64,000 nucleotides of DNA from Stenotrophomonas sp. ESTM1D_MKCIP4_1 (GCF_003086895.1 NZ_CP026004.1:2640731-2704730), one strand, 5' to 3'; shown: positions 1 through 8,915, numbered from the stretch's first letter. Notes: generated from the sequence alone by a model not told the origin. Numbers and translations: made by a program.

Positions 1-511
1 GCGCGCGGCTCATGGCCACCGCACCTTCCACACTGGCGATGACCAGGCTGGCAAGCCCGGCCGCCTGTTCCGGCGCGTGGCCGTCGGCAACGAAGGCCTG
101 GGCAAGATGTGCCTGCCAGCGCGCGAACACCTCGGCGGCCGCCACGCGGGGTTGGCTCGCAACGGCGTCGACCGGCTCTTCAACCGCGGCAGCCAGTACC
201 GGGCAGCCCGCGCGGAACTGCGAACGCAGCAGGCGCTCGCGCCACATCGCCAGGAACTGCTGCAGGCCGACCATCGCACCACCACGCAGCAGGCCCACCA
301 GCAGTGCTTCCACCTTGTCGCCGGCCATGTGGGTCGCCCTGGCCAGCAGTTCCTGCTTGCCACCCGGGAAGTGGTGGTAGGTCGAGCCCAGCGGCGCCTC
401 GGCCAGCTTGGTCACCTCGCGGATGCTGGTGGCATTGAGCCCGACCCGCGCCAGCATCAGGGCGGCGGCATCGATCACACGCTGGGGGGCATCGGACGCT
501 CGCGGGCTCAT
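1..511 (-). CDS. TetR/AcrR-family transcriptional regulator (3' end cut by window)
   Basis: Reading the minus strand from the ATG at 511 gives a protein beginning MSPRASDAPQRVIDAAALML that stays open to the window edge, so the C-terminus is missing. Residues about 8-55 form a TetR-type helix-turn-helix, including TSIREVTKLAEAPLGSTYHH and FPGGKQELL, the usual 'YYHFPGGK' recognition-helix end. The rest is the variable ligand-binding, dimerising part. It is divergent from the thioesterase gene at 581 across 69 bp, which suggests it controls that gene and itself. Two near-identical 12-bp direct repeats lie in the gap. The ligand cannot be told from sequence. Confidence 0.85.
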   Translation of the reverse strand, partial: MSPRASDAPQRVIDAAALMLARVGLNATSIREVTKLAEAPLGSTYHHFPGGKQELLARATHMAGDKVEALLVGLLRGGAMVGLQQFLAMWRERLLRSQFRAGCPVLAAAVEEPVDAVASQPRVAAAEVFARWQAHLAQAFVADGHAPEQAAGLASLVIASVEGAVAMSRA

Positions 512-529
512 GCCGCTCTCCTTGCTAGG

Positions 530-577
530 ACAGTCGTCATAGATTAGCGTACCGCCCATCCTATAACACTCGTCATA
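530..577. promoter_or_regulatory. Direct repeat in divergent TetR/thioesterase promoter region
   Basis: ACAGTCGTCATA (530-541) and ACACTCGTCATA (566-577) match at 11 of 12 bases and are 36 bp apart start to start. The second copy ends 3 bp before the thioesterase ATG. They may be binding sites for the divergent TetR regulator, although TetR proteins usually bind inverted repeats, so the role is inference. Confidence 0.35.
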
Positions 578-580
578 ACC

Positions 581-1126
581 ATGAATCTCTGGTTCCGCCT
601 GCTCCACCTGCTGCTGCGCAGCCTGTTCCGGCCGAAGCTGGAGGCTCCGTTCGGGGTTTCGCGGCTGCCGTTCCGGGTGCTGCCCAACGATCTGGACAGC
701 AACCTGCACATGACCAACGGCCGCTACTGGAACATCTTCGACCTCGGGCGGCTGGACCTGATCCTGCGCATGGGCCTGGGCAAGGTGGCGCTGCGCGAGA
801 AGTGGGCGCCCATCGTCGGCGCCGGCACCATCCAGTTCCGCCGCGAGCTCAAGCCATTCCAGCAGTTCACCCTGGAAACGCGGCTGGCCGGCTGGGTCGG
901 TACGCGGGTCATCATGGAACAGCGCGTGCTGGTCGGGCCCGAAAACAAAGTCGCGACACGTGCGCTGCTGGTGACCGGCATCTACGACCGCCGTGCACGC
1001 CGCTTCGTCGGAATGGAACAGATGATGGCCGCCATCGGCTGCGATACGCCGCCCTCACCGCCGCTCAGTGCTGCCGCCGAAGCGCTGCTGGCCGCCGATG
1101 CGGCATTGAAGCGCGACGACAACTGA
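581..1126 (+). CDS. Hotdog-fold acyl-CoA thioesterase family protein
   Basis: A 181-residue protein. A hydrophobic, basic N-terminus (MNLWFRLLHLLLRSLFRPK) leads into a 4HBT-like hotdog domain with the segment LPNDLDSNLHMTNGRYWNIF, where the D-x-N-x-H-M-T-N-G-R-Y pattern marks the active-site helix of FcbC/YbgC-like thioesterases and Them6-like proteins. Such enzymes hydrolyse acyl-CoA or acyl-ACP thioesters; the substrate is unknown. The N-terminal hydrophobic stretch suggests membrane association. It is transcribed divergently from the TetR regulator ending at 511, a common arrangement for a regulator and a lipid-metabolism target. Confidence 0.8.
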   Translation: MNLWFRLLHLLLRSLFRPKLEAPFGVSRLPFRVLPNDLDSNLHMTNGRYWNIFDLGRLDLILRMGLGKVALREKWAPIVGAGTIQFRRELKPFQQFTLETRLAGWVGTRVIMEQRVLVGPENKVATRALLVTGIYDRRARRFVGMEQMMAAIGCDTPPSPPLSAAAEALLAADAALKRDDN

Positions 1127-1135
1127 GCAAGGCGA

Positions 1136-1618
1136 TCAGAGCGCCTTCCTGAGGACATCCTTCAGGCGACGCTTGTGCGATTCCACCGCGTTCCAGTTCC
1201 AGTCGCACACGGGCGGAACCTCGAGCGCGCCCCGCTCGCGGGCCAGTGCGGCACGCTCGGTGAGGGCATGGACACTCGCGGCAAAGTTGGCATCCACGGC
1301 CATGGGCAGCCGGATCGAGATCAGCCCCCAGCCGGACACCGTCAAGCGCGCCGCTTCACCGCGCCCGGCATCGAACGGGCGCACGCGCACCGCACCGCCC
1401 ATGTCCGCGTACTGCACGCCCACCAGCAGCACGCCGCCGGACACCCACTGCAGCGCCCTGCCGTGCTCACAGAGCGCCTCGGCGGAATCGTAGCGGCGCG
1501 GCTGCGAACCGGGGCTCGAGTAGAGCTCGGTGACCAGCACCGGGCTGCGCTTGAACACGGCGCGTGCCACGGTCTCGACCAGGGTGATGGAAACCGCTGC
1601 CATCCTCAGTAAATGCAA
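1136..1618 (-). CDS. Hypothetical protein (160 aa)
   Basis: I do not recognise this family. The product has a moderately hydrophobic start (MAAVSITLVETVARAVF, from an internal Met at residue 6), several glycine-rich beta-like segments (WVSGGVLLVGVQYADMGG) and a basic C-terminal tail (SHKRRLKDVLRKAL). No clear signal peptide, membrane helix or catalytic motif is visible. It begins one base after the SGNH-hydrolase stop and is convergent with the thioesterase gene, so it is probably the third gene of a minus-strand run 2838-1136. The start is uncertain: ATG at 1618 has no good ribosome site, and ATG at 1603 is an alternative. Confidence 0.6.
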   Translation of the reverse strand: MHLLRMAAVSITLVETVARAVFKRSPVLVTELYSSPGSQPRRYDSAEALCEHGRALQWVSGGVLLVGVQYADMGGAVRVRPFDAGRGEAARLTVSGWGLISIRLPMAVDANFAASVHALTERAALARERGALEVPPVCDWNWNAVESHKRRLKDVLRKAL

Positions 1619-2422
1619 TCAGCGCGCGGCAGGCGGCGTGGTGTCCAGCGCCCGCTTGATCGCCTGCTCCGCCAGCGGCGCCATCAGCGCATAGCCTTTC
1701 GCCGTGGGATGCACGCCGTCCGCAGCCAGCGCGGGGTCCAGTCCACCCTCCGCATTGGTCATGGCCGAGTGGTAGTCGAGGTACACCACACCCTTTGCAT
1801 CAGCGTACTGCTTCAGCGCGGCATTCAAGGCCTGCACCTTTGGCGCCGGTTCAATGCCAGGCATCCATCGGTACTCGCTCACCGGCAGCACCGAGGCCAG
1901 CACCACGCGGATGCCGTGCGCGCCTGCGAGATCCACCATCGCATGCAGGTTGTCTTCAATCATGGCCTGGGTGCTGGGGCCGGTATTGCCGGCGATATCG
2001 TTGGTACCGGCGAGGATGACCACCACATCCGGCTGCAGCGCGATGACATCCTGCTGGAAGCGCAGCAGCAGCTGCGGCGTGGTCTGCCCGCTGATGCCAC
2101 GGTTGAGGTAGCCCTTGCCGGGAAAGAACGTGGACGGATCCTTTTCGCCCCACAACTGGGTGATGGAATCGCCGTAGAACAGCACGCGTGGCACACCGGC
2201 CTGCTTGGCCGGCACGCGCGCGTTGGCGTCGCGGTAGCGGGCCAGATCGGGCCAGTCGGACAGGCGCTGCTGCATGAAGCGCACCTCCTCCGGGGTGACC
2301 TGGTCCACCGGCTTCACCAGCAATGGATTCACCGCACGCGGCGGCTGCGCCTGAACGCAGGTGATGGTCATGGCAAGCGCCACGGCGGTGGCGCAGCAGC
2401 GGGCACGCAGAAGGTGGCTCAT
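1619..2422 (-). CDS. SGNH/GDSL-type lipase/esterase, exported
   Basis: A 267-residue protein with a signal peptide (about residues 1-25, cleavage near VQAQP). All four SGNH blocks are present: GDSI with nucleophile Ser86, the block-II Gly in NRGISGQTT, GTND with Asn141, and DGVHP with Asp235 and His238. It belongs with periplasmic GDSL acylhydrolases such as platelet-activating-factor acetylhydrolase-like and carbohydrate-esterase-like enzymes; the substrate is not evident. Its ATG overlaps the stop of the upstream small TPR-like gene (ATGA, 2419-2422), so the two are translationally coupled. Confidence 0.88.
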   Translation of the reverse strand: MSHLLRARCCATAVALAMTITCVQAQPPRAVNPLLVKPVDQVTPEEVRFMQQRLSDWPDLARYRDANARVPAKQAGVPRVLFYGDSITQLWGEKDPSTFFPGKGYLNRGISGQTTPQLLLRFQQDVIALQPDVVVILAGTNDIAGNTGPSTQAMIEDNLHAMVDLAGAHGIRVVLASVLPVSEYRWMPGIEPAPKVQALNAALKQYADAKGVVYLDYHSAMTNAEGGLDPALAADGVHPTAKGYALMAPLAEQAIKRALDTTPPAAR

Positions 2423-2838
2423 GAGTTTTCCAGCAGGAACTGGCTGATCTCGCGCCGCAGGTCGAGGTCATCGGTCTGTCGCGCGGCTTCGTCGGCGCGC
2501 AGCGCGAACTCGTAGCCGCGCTCGGTCTCGCCCTGGTCGATGTGGCGCCGTGCCAGTTCCAGGCAGATCGACGCCTCGCCTTCAATCACGCCCAACTGGC
2601 GTGCCTGCTTCAGCGCGCGCTCGTAGTAGCCGATCGCCACGCCACTGTCGCTGGTGAAGTCACCCAGGGTCTCCCACAGGAAAGGATGGTCGCGGCCTTC
2701 CACCGCCATCGCATTGCAGTACTGCCGCAGTTCGTCGTGCAGCCGCCACTGGCTGCGAGTATCGCCGTGGGTGCTGGCGTTGGCCATTTCCACCGCCACG
2801 CCCAGTACGTGCTCGTACACGTCCTGTGGAATTTCCAT
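2419..2838 (-). CDS. Hypothetical TPR-like helical protein (139 aa)
   Basis: A soluble, acidic, almost all-helical protein without signal peptide. The middle and C-terminal parts resemble two tetratricopeptide-type helix pairs (GVAIGYYERALKQARQLG and YEFALRADEAARQTDDLDLR). TPR-like folds usually mediate protein contacts. The ATG at 2838 follows a good ribosome site (CAGGAGG, 7 bases upstream). It overlaps the SGNH hydrolase start by four bases and heads that small cluster. No specific function can be assigned. Confidence 0.7.
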   Translation of the reverse strand: MEIPQDVYEHVLGVAVEMANASTHGDTRSQWRLHDELRQYCNAMAVEGRDHPFLWETLGDFTSDSGVAIGYYERALKQARQLGVIEGEASICLELARRHIDQGETERGYEFALRADEAARQTDDLDLRREISQFLLENS

Positions 2839-2894
2839 GGGAACCTCCTGCCGCTTGTGTGTTGCACGGTCAGGCTAGCACGGGCGGGGGGGCG

Positions 2895-2973
2895 TTCATC
2901 CACGCACGGTGTGGATCCACCGGCCGGGGTGCCCGGCCGGGTGATGGTTCATCCACGCATGGCGTGGATCTAC
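2895..2973. repeat. Two GTAG-type REP (SMAG) palindromes between 2838 gene and GH92 gene
   Basis: Read on the minus strand, GTAGATCCACGCCATGCGTG and a diverged GTGGATCCACACCGTGCGTG copy sit in the same orientation, each continuing GATGAA, with a GC-rich CCGGCCGGG palindrome between. These are GTAG-headed REP elements as known from S. maltophilia. The TAG of the first head (2970-2972) is the stop codon of the GH92 gene. Confidence 0.85.
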
Positions 2974-5354
2974 GGGCCGTGCGAGGGCGGCACCTCCTGC
3001 GCGCCCCACTGTTCGTTCTTCGTGGCGCCCAGCTCGAAGTCGAGGGTACCGCCGCGCTGCACGAAGCTGGCCGGCAGCCAGCTGGCATTGCTGGCCTTGC
3101 CATCCACCTTCAGCGACTGCACGTACGGTGCATCCATCGCTGCGCCGCGTGCACGCACGACGATCTTCGCGCCCGGCCGGGTGATCACCGCTTCGGTGAA
3201 CAGCGGGCTGCCGATCACCAGGTCCGCGCGGCCCGGGTACACCGGGTACAGGCCCAGCGCCGACCACACGTACCACGAGGACATCTGGCCGAGGTCATCA
3301 TTGCCCGGCATGCCTTCCGGCGTGTTGGTCCAGATCTGGCGCATCGCCTGGCGCACGGTCTCCTGGGTTTTCCATGGCTGGCCGAGGAAGTTGTACAGCC
3401 AGGGCGCGGCCATGGACGGCTCGTTGTCCAGCTCGGCGTGCAGCGGGCCCGACTTGGTCACGGCCCACGCACCATCGGGTTTGCGGAAGAACGCATCCAG
3501 ACGCGCGATGCTGGCCTCGCGGCCACCCAGCGCCTGGAACAGCCCGGCCGGATCGAACGGCACCATCCACAGGTACTGCGCGCCGCTGCCTTCGACGAAG
3601 CCATCGTCGGCGGCCGGGTCGAACGCCGGCCAACTGCCATCCGCGTTACGCGGCTGGATGTAGCCCTGCTGCGCGGTAGCCTTGGGGTTGTAGAGATTGC
3701 GCCACCAGCCGGAGCGCTCGCGGAACTGCCGTGCGCCCTGCGCATCGCCGGCGGCGAGGGCGAGTTCGGACAGGCCGAAATCAGCGCTGACCATTTCCAG
3801 CGTATCGGCCGCACTGCCCCAGCCCGGCGCCCCTTCCGGCATGTACTTCAGTGCCAGCCACTGGTCCAGGCCCGGGCGCTGGCCCACGCACAGCACCGGG
3901 CAACCGCGCGTGTCGAGGTCGCGCGCGGTGGGTACGGTGGCCGCCTTCTTCAGCGATGCGTAGGCGCGCTGCAGATCGAAGCTGCGCCCACCGAAGGCAT
4001 GGATGGCCGCTACCGACGGCGGTGACGGATCGCCGTTCATCACCCCGGTAGTCCCGGTGATGTGGGTCCAGCGATCCCAGACGCCGCCGTTCTGGTCGGC
4101 CTGGTTGAGCAGCGACTGCGCCACGTCCGAGCCCACCTGCGGCTGCAGCAACGTCAGCAGCTGCAGCTGCGAACGGTACACATCCCAACCCGAGTAGTTG
4201 GCGTACTGCGCCTGCTGCCGCTTGGCCAGGCCATGCACCTGGCCGTCCATGCCGCGGTAACGGCCATCGACGTCGCTGTGCAGGTTGGGCGCCAGCATGG
4301 CGTGGTACAGCGCAGTGTAGAACACGGTGCGCTCATCGGCCGTGCCGCCCTGCACCCGCACCTGGCCCAGCAGTTCGTTCCACTTCGCACGCGTGGCGGC
4401 CTGGGTTGCAGCCAGGGTCGTGCCCTGCGGACTCTCTCGGCGCAGGTTGGCCCGCGCGCCGGCTTCATCCACGTACGAGATACCGATGCGTGCGGTCACC
4501 CGCGGCGTGCGCTTGGCGTCGAAACTGATCCAGCCACCTGCGCCCTTGCCTGCCGGTGGATGGCCCTTGCTGCCATAGGTGGTGCCACCGCCGCCCTCGC
4601 GCGCGCCGGCCTGCACGGTGTCATCGCGCCAGGTGCCCCCCACCTCGAACGGCTGGTCGAACTCGGCGACGAAATGCAGGGTGTAATAGCTCTCGCGGCG
4701 ATCCTCGGCCAGGTAGCCACAGAAGTTGCCGCTGGTGACCGAACCGCGCACGGTGCGCGTGGCCGGGTCGATGATGATCGTTGAATCGCTGCTGCCCACT
4801 TCGCTGTCGGAGGTGCGGAACAGCAGGTTGGCGGGCTTGTCCGCCGGGAACTGGAACTGGCCCACGGCCGTGCGCGCCGTGGCTGCCAGGCTGACGGCCA
4901 CGCCGTTGTCCAGGGTGAGCGTGTAGGCACCAGGGCTGGCGGCTTCCTTCGCGTGGTCCAGCAGGCTGGTGTAGCGCATGCCTGCATCCGCCGACGACGG
5001 TGACAGCTCCACCGGCAGGGTGACCGGCATCAGCGGGATATCGCCGCTGGCGCCAGTGCAGCCGGTGCCGTTGACATGGGTCAGGCTGAAGCCGCGCACG
5101 CCATTGCTGCGCCACTCATAGCCACCGGGTGCGGCAATCGGAAAGCGCTTGCCCGGCAGCGCGGTCATTTCCGGGCTGAAAGCCACCATGCCGAAGGGTA
5201 CCGTCGGCCCCGGATAGACGTTGCCGGCATTGGTGGTGCCGATGAAGGGGTTGACCTCGGCGGCCAGGTCCTGGGCGGGCGCCCTGGCGGCCAGCAGGGG
5301 CAACGGGGACAGCGTCAGCACCGCGGAAACGACGACCAGCAGCGAACGGGACAT
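2970..5354 (-). CDS. GH92-family glycosidase (alpha-mannosidase type), exported
   Basis: A 794-residue protein with a signal peptide (MSRSLLVVVSAVLTLSPLPL, cleavage near LAARAPA). It matches glycoside hydrolase family 92 from end to end: N-terminal VNPFIGTTNAGNVYPGPTVP and FGMVAFSP, HVNGTGC, then the helical barrel with GWDVYRSQLQL and the C-terminal DDLGQMSSWYVWSALGLYP carrying the acidic catalytic region. GH92 enzymes are calcium-dependent exo-alpha-mannosidases, so it probably trims mannosides in the periplasm. I chose the ATG at 5354 (GGAG six bases upstream) over an in-frame TTG at 5360. Its stop codon TAG is the head of a REP element. Confidence 0.9.
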   Translation of the reverse strand: MSRSLLVVVSAVLTLSPLPLLAARAPAQDLAAEVNPFIGTTNAGNVYPGPTVPFGMVAFSPEMTALPGKRFPIAAPGGYEWRSNGVRGFSLTHVNGTGCTGASGDIPLMPVTLPVELSPSSADAGMRYTSLLDHAKEAASPGAYTLTLDNGVAVSLAATARTAVGQFQFPADKPANLLFRTSDSEVGSSDSTIIIDPATRTVRGSVTSGNFCGYLAEDRRESYYTLHFVAEFDQPFEVGGTWRDDTVQAGAREGGGGTTYGSKGHPPAGKGAGGWISFDAKRTPRVTARIGISYVDEAGARANLRRESPQGTTLAATQAATRAKWNELLGQVRVQGGTADERTVFYTALYHAMLAPNLHSDVDGRYRGMDGQVHGLAKRQQAQYANYSGWDVYRSQLQLLTLLQPQVGSDVAQSLLNQADQNGGVWDRWTHITGTTGVMNGDPSPPSVAAIHAFGGRSFDLQRAYASLKKAATVPTARDLDTRGCPVLCVGQRPGLDQWLALKYMPEGAPGWGSAADTLEMVSADFGLSELALAAGDAQGARQFRERSGWWRNLYNPKATAQQGYIQPRNADGSWPAFDPAADDGFVEGSGAQYLWMVPFDPAGLFQALGGREASIARLDAFFRKPDGAWAVTKSGPLHAELDNEPSMAAPWLYNFLGQPWKTQETVRQAMRQIWTNTPEGMPGNDDLGQMSSWYVWSALGLYPVYPGRADLVIGSPLFTEAVITRPGAKIVVRARGAAMDAPYVQSLKVDGKASNASWLPASFVQRGGTLDFELGATKNEQWGAQEVPPSHGP

Positions 5355-5487
5355 CGACAACTCCAGTGGAAGGAGGCACCCACATGCCTTGAACCGCTGA
5401 GAGTAGTACGGGGTCGACCCCCCGGCGACGGGCCGGAGGTCATGGTTGCCGGTACCGGGTCACGAACCGCAGTTGCGGTCGCACGGA

Positions 5488-5829
5488 TCAGAACAGCGTG
5501 CCCAGCTTGAACAGCGGCAGGTACGTGGCGAACAGAGCCACAGGCCCCGCGAGCATCAGCGCGATGCTGCCGATCAGCGCTGACAGGCGCGGCCGACCCG
5601 CCAGCCACGCAGCAACCACAAGCGGCGGCGCAAGCCAGGCCAGCCCGTAGCTGCCTGCAAAGACCTGGGTGATGATGGGCAACGGTTGGCCCGCTTCGGC
5701 AAAGCTCGCAACGAACTGCGGTATCGCAAACCGGCCCAGTGCCGTGCACCCCACTGCGGCTACGCCGCTGCACACCAGGCCGATCAAAAGCCCTGCGATT
5801 CCGGCACCTCGGTGCATGGCGGATCTCAT
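5488..5829 (-). CDS. Small integral membrane protein, hypothetical (113 aa)
   Basis: Unrecognised. Three or four hydrophobic segments are visible: GIAGLLIGLVCSGVAAVGC, YGLAWLAPPLVVAAWLA, and LSALIGSIALMLAGPVALFA running on to the C-terminus. It is read in the same direction as the secreted protein gene 18 bp upstream (5848-6174), so they may be cotranscribed. About 125 bp between it and the GH92 start hold no gene that I can see. Confidence 0.6.
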   Translation of the reverse strand: MRSAMHRGAGIAGLLIGLVCSGVAAVGCTALGRFAIPQFVASFAEAGQPLPIITQVFAGSYGLAWLAPPLVVAAWLAGRPRLSALIGSIALMLAGPVALFATYLPLFKLGTLF

Positions 5830-5847
5830 GGCCGTATCCGTGGCCGC

Positions 5848-6174
5848 TCAGTAAGTGCCCTGCACGAACGGCTGCCCCGCCTGGGTCGTGCCGATGATCA
5901 TCGCGACCGACTGACCGTCCTTATGGAAGCCCGCCGAGCACACCGCATCGCGCCCCTGGCCGCATTCGATTTCGGGGAAATCCGGCAGCGCCGCCTGTCG
6001 TGATTCCGGCGGCGTGGCGTGCCAGCCCGCTGCATCAAGCAGGCGCTTGACCTTGGCATAGGGCATGCCGACGGTGATGCCCAGCGTGGACAGTTCGCCG
6101 GACAACGCCTGCGCCGAGGCGAAGGCCGGTGCGATGGCCAATGACAGGGACATAACAAGAGCGATGGCTTTCAT
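5848..6174 (-). CDS. Small exported protein, hypothetical (108 aa)
   Basis: The open frame extends upstream to 6258, but the signal peptide MKAIALVMSLSLAIAPAFASAQA starts at 6174, so this start is preferred. The mature part is about 85 residues with two cysteines (IECGQGRDAVCSAGFH) that could form a disulfide, and the pattern GITVGMPYAKVKRLLDAAGW, a short helix-turn module seen in periplasmic SmpA/BamE-like or PepSY-like small proteins. No family is assigned. A REP element follows upstream at 6226. Confidence 0.6.
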   Translation of the reverse strand: MKAIALVMSLSLAIAPAFASAQALSGELSTLGITVGMPYAKVKRLLDAAGWHATPPESRQAALPDFPEIECGQGRDAVCSAGFHKDGQSVAMIIGTTQAGQPFVQGTY

Positions 6175-6225
6175 GGAACACATCCGTGGCGGGCACCAGA
6201 CCTGCAGCGTACTGGCATTGCCAGC

Positions 6226-6323
6226 GTAGAGTCGAGCTTGCTCGACTGGTGTTCGCACGTTGCAAAAAGAAGGGCCGCCCTGAGGCGGCCCTGGTTACGG
6301 CAGTCGAGCAAGCTCGACTTTAC
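6226..6323. repeat. Inverted pair of GTAG-type REP elements around a terminator
   Basis: GTAGAGTCGAGCTTGCTCGA begins at 6226 on the plus strand, and an inverted copy with a mutated head (GTAA) runs from 6323 down to 6302 on the minus strand. The hairpin terminator at 6261-6292 lies between them. The mutated head supplies the TAA stop of the S9 peptidase gene. Confidence 0.8.
6261..6292 (-). terminator. Rho-independent terminator of the S9 peptidase gene
   Basis: On the minus strand a perfect 9-bp stem (AGGGCCGCC / GGCGGCCCT, loop of four) is followed by TCTTTTTGC, 28 nt after the peptidase stop codon. Confidence 0.85.
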
Positions 6324-8782
6324 CGTGCGTTCTTCACGTAGGTGTCGAACCAGTTCAGCATTTCCGACACCAGCTGTTCGTTCGATTCCAGCGCGGTATA
6401 CCAGTGCGGTTCGTTCGGCAGCATCACCAGGCGGGTGGTACCGCCGTTGCCACGGATGGCCTGGTACAGCTTGCGCGACTGGAACGGCTCGGTGCCCGGG
6501 TTGGCATCGTCTTCGCCATGGACCAGCAGCAGCGGCAGCTTGATCTTGTCGGCGTAGAAGAACGGCGAAGCCTTCAGGTACACGTCCTGCGCCTGCCACA
6601 CCGAGCGACGCTCGTTCTGGAAGCCGAACGGGGTGAAGGTCTTGTTGTACGAACCGCTGGTCGCCACGCCGGCCTTGAACAGATTGGTGTGGGCAATCAG
6701 GTTGGCCGTCATCAGGCCGCCATGGCTGTGGCCGGTGACGCCGATGCGGTTGCGGTCGACCACGCCCATGTCCACGGCCTTGTCCACCGCCGCCTTGGCG
6801 TCGGCTTCCAGCTGCTCCAGATAGGTGTCATAGGCGTTCTTCGGGTCGCCGACAATCGGGAACGAGGCGTTGTCGATGATCGCGTAACCGGCCAGCAGCA
6901 TCAGGCGGTAGGGCTGCAGACGGGTGAAGGTCTGCTGCGAACCGGACACCTGCCCCGCCTGCGCGGCGTTGGCGAAGTCGGCCGGGTACGCGTACAGGAT
7001 CGCCGGCACGCGCTGGCCTTCCTTGTAGCCCGGCGGGGTGTACAGAGTGAAGGACAGATCCACGCCGTCAGCGCGCTTGTAGGTGACCAGCTGCTTCTTG
7101 ATCTGGCGCACCTCCGGGGTCGGGTCGACCAGCGTGGTCAGCGCGGTGGCGGTGGATGCGAACTGCGCCTCACCGTCCTTCGCAGCGGCCACAGCGTCGC
7201 CCTGCTGGCGCACGAACGCGTTCGGCGGGTCGATCACCGACTGGTGCCAGGTGAGGTAGCGGCCCGGGGTGTTGCTGAAGCCGAGGAACTGTTCGTAGGC
7301 ATCGGCGCTGCTGCGGAACAGCCGCTCGCTCTTCAGCGTGCCCAGGTCCAGTCGGTCCAGGAACGGACGATCGCCCTGCGGCGAAGCGCCCTGCCCGCGC
7401 AGGAACACGAAATTGCCCTCCTGGCGCACGACCGCCGCGCCGTTGGGCAGGCGCTTGAACACCAGATTGCCGGGGTCGCCGTACAGCTCATCGCTGGACA
7501 TGTCCCACAGCAGGCGGCCTTCCTTCTTCGGCTGGTCGACGTCGACGATGCGGGTCTGCACCCAGTGGCGGTTCTCGTCGTTCTCGAACAGGAACGACAC
7601 CGCCGGGTCCGCCGACCAGGCCAGGCCTTCAAAGCGCTGCGCGGTGCGGGCGATTTCCACCGGCTTGCCGTTGAACGGGGCCTTCAGCATCAGCACGCGA
7701 TCGCGGTGCGGAACGGTCACCTTCCAGTCGCCCTTGTCCAGCGCCTCGGCGTAGACCAAGGTGGCCGGATCAGTGGAACGCCAGTCGAAGCCACGCGGGC
7801 CTTCCGGCACGCCATGCACCGGCACACGGTCGGCCAACGGCAGGCTGGCGATGGCGGCGCTCTTGCCGGTGGTGATGTCCAGCACCGCCACATCGTTGGC
7901 GAAACGCTGGTAGGTTACCGCATGCGAGAACGGCGGCTTGATCGATTCGGTCAGCACGTGCACGCCATCGGGTGCGGCGCTGACGTCGTTGAAGATGGCG
8001 GCACTGCCGACCGGGCGGACGCTGCCGCTGGCGGTGTCGACCACGGCCAGCTGCGAGGCACCGTAGTAGGCGAACAGCTTTTCATCATGCACGCTGGTCA
8101 GCGTGTCGCGCGCCTCATACGTGCTGCTTTCGCCGCTGCTGCCCAGCGATTCCTGCGCATCCGGGCCGGTGGGCACGCCGCCGTCGGACGGGGCCGCGCC
8201 CTGGTTGGCCGGCACCAGCTTCACCAGCAGGTTCTGGCTGCCACCCAGCCACTGCACGGTGCTGCCGAAGATCGGATTGAGCTGCACGCCCGGCACCTGC
8301 TTGACCTGGCCGGTGGCTGCATCGCCCACCCACAGCTGCACGCTGTTCTCCACCGCGTTCTGGAACGCAAAGTGGCTGCCATCGGCCGACCACTGCGCGC
8401 CACCCGCGCAGCCTTGCGGCAGCGTCACCTTGGTGGTCTTGCCGCTGGCGATTTCCACCACGCTGAAGTCGGCCACGCAGGCCGGAATGCCATAGCCACC
8501 CGGCGTGTCATGACGGCTGCGGTTCTTCGGCTCCAGGCGCACGCCCGCCAGCTTCAGGTAGGGTTGGGCCACGCGAGCGATGGACGGATAGGTCTGCGCG
8601 GTGGTCAGCAGCAGGCGCTGGCCACTCGGATCGACGTTCGGTGCCGGCGGTGGCGGTGCCTTCAGCACCTTGAGCAGGTGTTCCGGCGGCTTTGCATAAT
8701 CGGCGAGCGCCGGGCCAGCAGCCAGCAGGCCGAAGGTGGCAACGGCAATGGCCGCAGCCAGAGAGGTGCGATGAACGAGCAT
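6320..8782 (-). CDS. S9-family prolyl-oligopeptidase-like serine peptidase, exported
   Basis: An 820-residue protein with a signal peptide (MLVHRTSLAAAIAVATFGLL, cleavage near GPALADY). Residues about 30-560 look like a beta-propeller gating domain; the C-terminal alpha/beta-hydrolase domain has the nucleophile in GVTGHSHGGLM, the acid in VHGEDDANPGTEP and the His in LPNEPHWY. Layout and the GHSHGG-GTEP-EPHWY blocks fit the S9D/glutamyl-endopeptidase-like branch. It would cleave peptides in the periplasm or outside the cell. The frame opens upstream at 8845, but the signal peptide places the start at 8782. It is followed by a terminator inside a REP pair. Confidence 0.87.
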   Translation of the reverse strand: MLVHRTSLAAAIAVATFGLLAAGPALADYAKPPEHLLKVLKAPPPPAPNVDPSGQRLLLTTAQTYPSIARVAQPYLKLAGVRLEPKNRSRHDTPGGYGIPACVADFSVVEIASGKTTKVTLPQGCAGGAQWSADGSHFAFQNAVENSVQLWVGDAATGQVKQVPGVQLNPIFGSTVQWLGGSQNLLVKLVPANQGAAPSDGGVPTGPDAQESLGSSGESSTYEARDTLTSVHDEKLFAYYGASQLAVVDTASGSVRPVGSAAIFNDVSAAPDGVHVLTESIKPPFSHAVTYQRFANDVAVLDITTGKSAAIASLPLADRVPVHGVPEGPRGFDWRSTDPATLVYAEALDKGDWKVTVPHRDRVLMLKAPFNGKPVEIARTAQRFEGLAWSADPAVSFLFENDENRHWVQTRIVDVDQPKKEGRLLWDMSSDELYGDPGNLVFKRLPNGAAVVRQEGNFVFLRGQGASPQGDRPFLDRLDLGTLKSERLFRSSADAYEQFLGFSNTPGRYLTWHQSVIDPPNAFVRQQGDAVAAAKDGEAQFASTATALTTLVDPTPEVRQIKKQLVTYKRADGVDLSFTLYTPPGYKEGQRVPAILYAYPADFANAAQAGQVSGSQQTFTRLQPYRLMLLAGYAIIDNASFPIVGDPKNAYDTYLEQLEADAKAAVDKAVDMGVVDRNRIGVTGHSHGGLMTANLIAHTNLFKAGVATSGSYNKTFTPFGFQNERRSVWQAQDVYLKASPFFYADKIKLPLLLVHGEDDANPGTEPFQSRKLYQAIRGNGGTTRLVMLPNEPHWYTALESNEQLVSEMLNWFDTYVKNAR

Positions 8783-8915
8783 CCGTAATCCCCAGGGGTG
8801 TGATCGGGTACCCGCCAGAAAGCGGGCGTCGACCGAATCTAGCATCCGGGGATCGGTTGTGAATGGGCCGGAAGCAATGCACGCCAGGCATGGCCCGGCG
8901 CACGAAGGACAGGGT

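Noticed and set aside
6404..8788. Plus-strand 794-codon open frame opposite the S9 peptidase
   Set aside because: Low-complexity antisense translation; the minus strand has signal peptide, catalytic triad and terminator.
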